Source: Tychonema sp. LEGE 07203
GTDB taxonomy: Bacteria; Cyanobacteriota; Cyanobacteriia; Cyanobacteriales; Microcoleaceae
Reading direction: 5' to 3'
DNA: 32,253 nt
Assembly: GCF_015207285.1 (NCBI RefSeq)
Contig: NZ_JADEXD010000069.1
Coordinates: 1-32,253, forward strand
Shown here: one piece after another, positions 32,183-32,253 of the stretch
How positions within the stretch are numbered: the first letter of the stretch is position 1
Layout of the letters: every line of letters begins with the position of its first letter
The notes under the pieces: generated by a model
Seen by the model: only the letters and a program-made list of their open reading frames with translations
The model's database searches: none
What the model was told of the DNA's origin: nothing
Program-made: the position numbers and the translations under genes

Positions 32183-32253
32183 TTATTAGTTATTAGTTAT
32201 TAGTTATTAGTTATTAGTTATTAGTTATTATTCATCAGTCATCAGTCATCAGT
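32164..32253. repeat. Tandem heptamer repeat TTAGTTA
   Basis: About eight direct copies of AGTTATT follow, and partly overlap, the end of the glycosyltransferase gene, then change to TCATCAG units up to the window edge. This is a short tandem heptamer array of the kind frequent in filamentous cyanobacteria. The last few codons of the gene (SSVISY) are encoded by the repeat. Confidence 0.9.

Overview
This window comes from a cyanobacterium, probably a filamentous one of the Microcoleus/Oscillatoria kind. The HIP1 octamer GCGATCGC is very frequent, there is a high-light-inducible protein, a cyanobacterial GAF-domain fragment, an SLH-type porin, and many heptamer and palindromic intergenic repeats. 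The genus is inferred from general character only.

The core of the window (about 2.6 to 27.8 kb) reads as a zinc-starvation island. Six strong operators and one candidate share the form TGATAA-N3-TTATCA, the known cyanobacterial Zur box (2616, 5297, 10041, 17819, 22912, 25743; candidate 27222). They stand in front of znuA and divergent znuCB, two COG0523/CobW-type P-loop proteins, a hemB with metal-site residues of the zinc-independent type, and a ribosomally made peptide (RiPP) cluster. A GTP cyclohydrolase I (folE) and a standalone HisI sit downstream of the second COG0523 gene. A 70-bp relic of a second hemB with a decayed Zur box follows hisI, and a fragment of a metallophosphoesterase-like gene follows znuA. 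The island has therefore been duplicated and reshuffled.

The RiPP cluster (8.1 to 22.9 kb) is the most unusual part. A Zur box at 10041 lies in a divergent promoter between a mersacidin/lichenicidin-type precursor peptide (followed by an HlyD-type adaptor) and a flavin monooxygenase-like gene. A second box at 17819 lies between a LanM lanthipeptide synthetase (followed by a DUF433/DUF5615 toxin-antitoxin-like pair and a C39-peptidase ABC exporter) and an SLH/OprB porin. The porin is followed by a TfuA-like protein and a YcaO enzyme. The core peptide has three Cys and three His, and the LanM cyclase domain has lost two of its three zinc ligands. A zinc-repressed peptide that binds metal, made, cleaved at Gly-Gly, exported and perhaps brought back through the porin, is a reasonable hypothesis. 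It is not shown by sequence alone.

The flanks are ordinary or decayed. The left side has transposase remnants, a truncated GAF protein, an alpha/beta hydrolase and a high-light-inducible protein. The right side has a Crp-family regulator, a structured-looking intergenic region, a TVP38/TMEM64-like membrane protein, a frameshifted IS1-family transposase and a GT39-type membrane glycosyltransferase.
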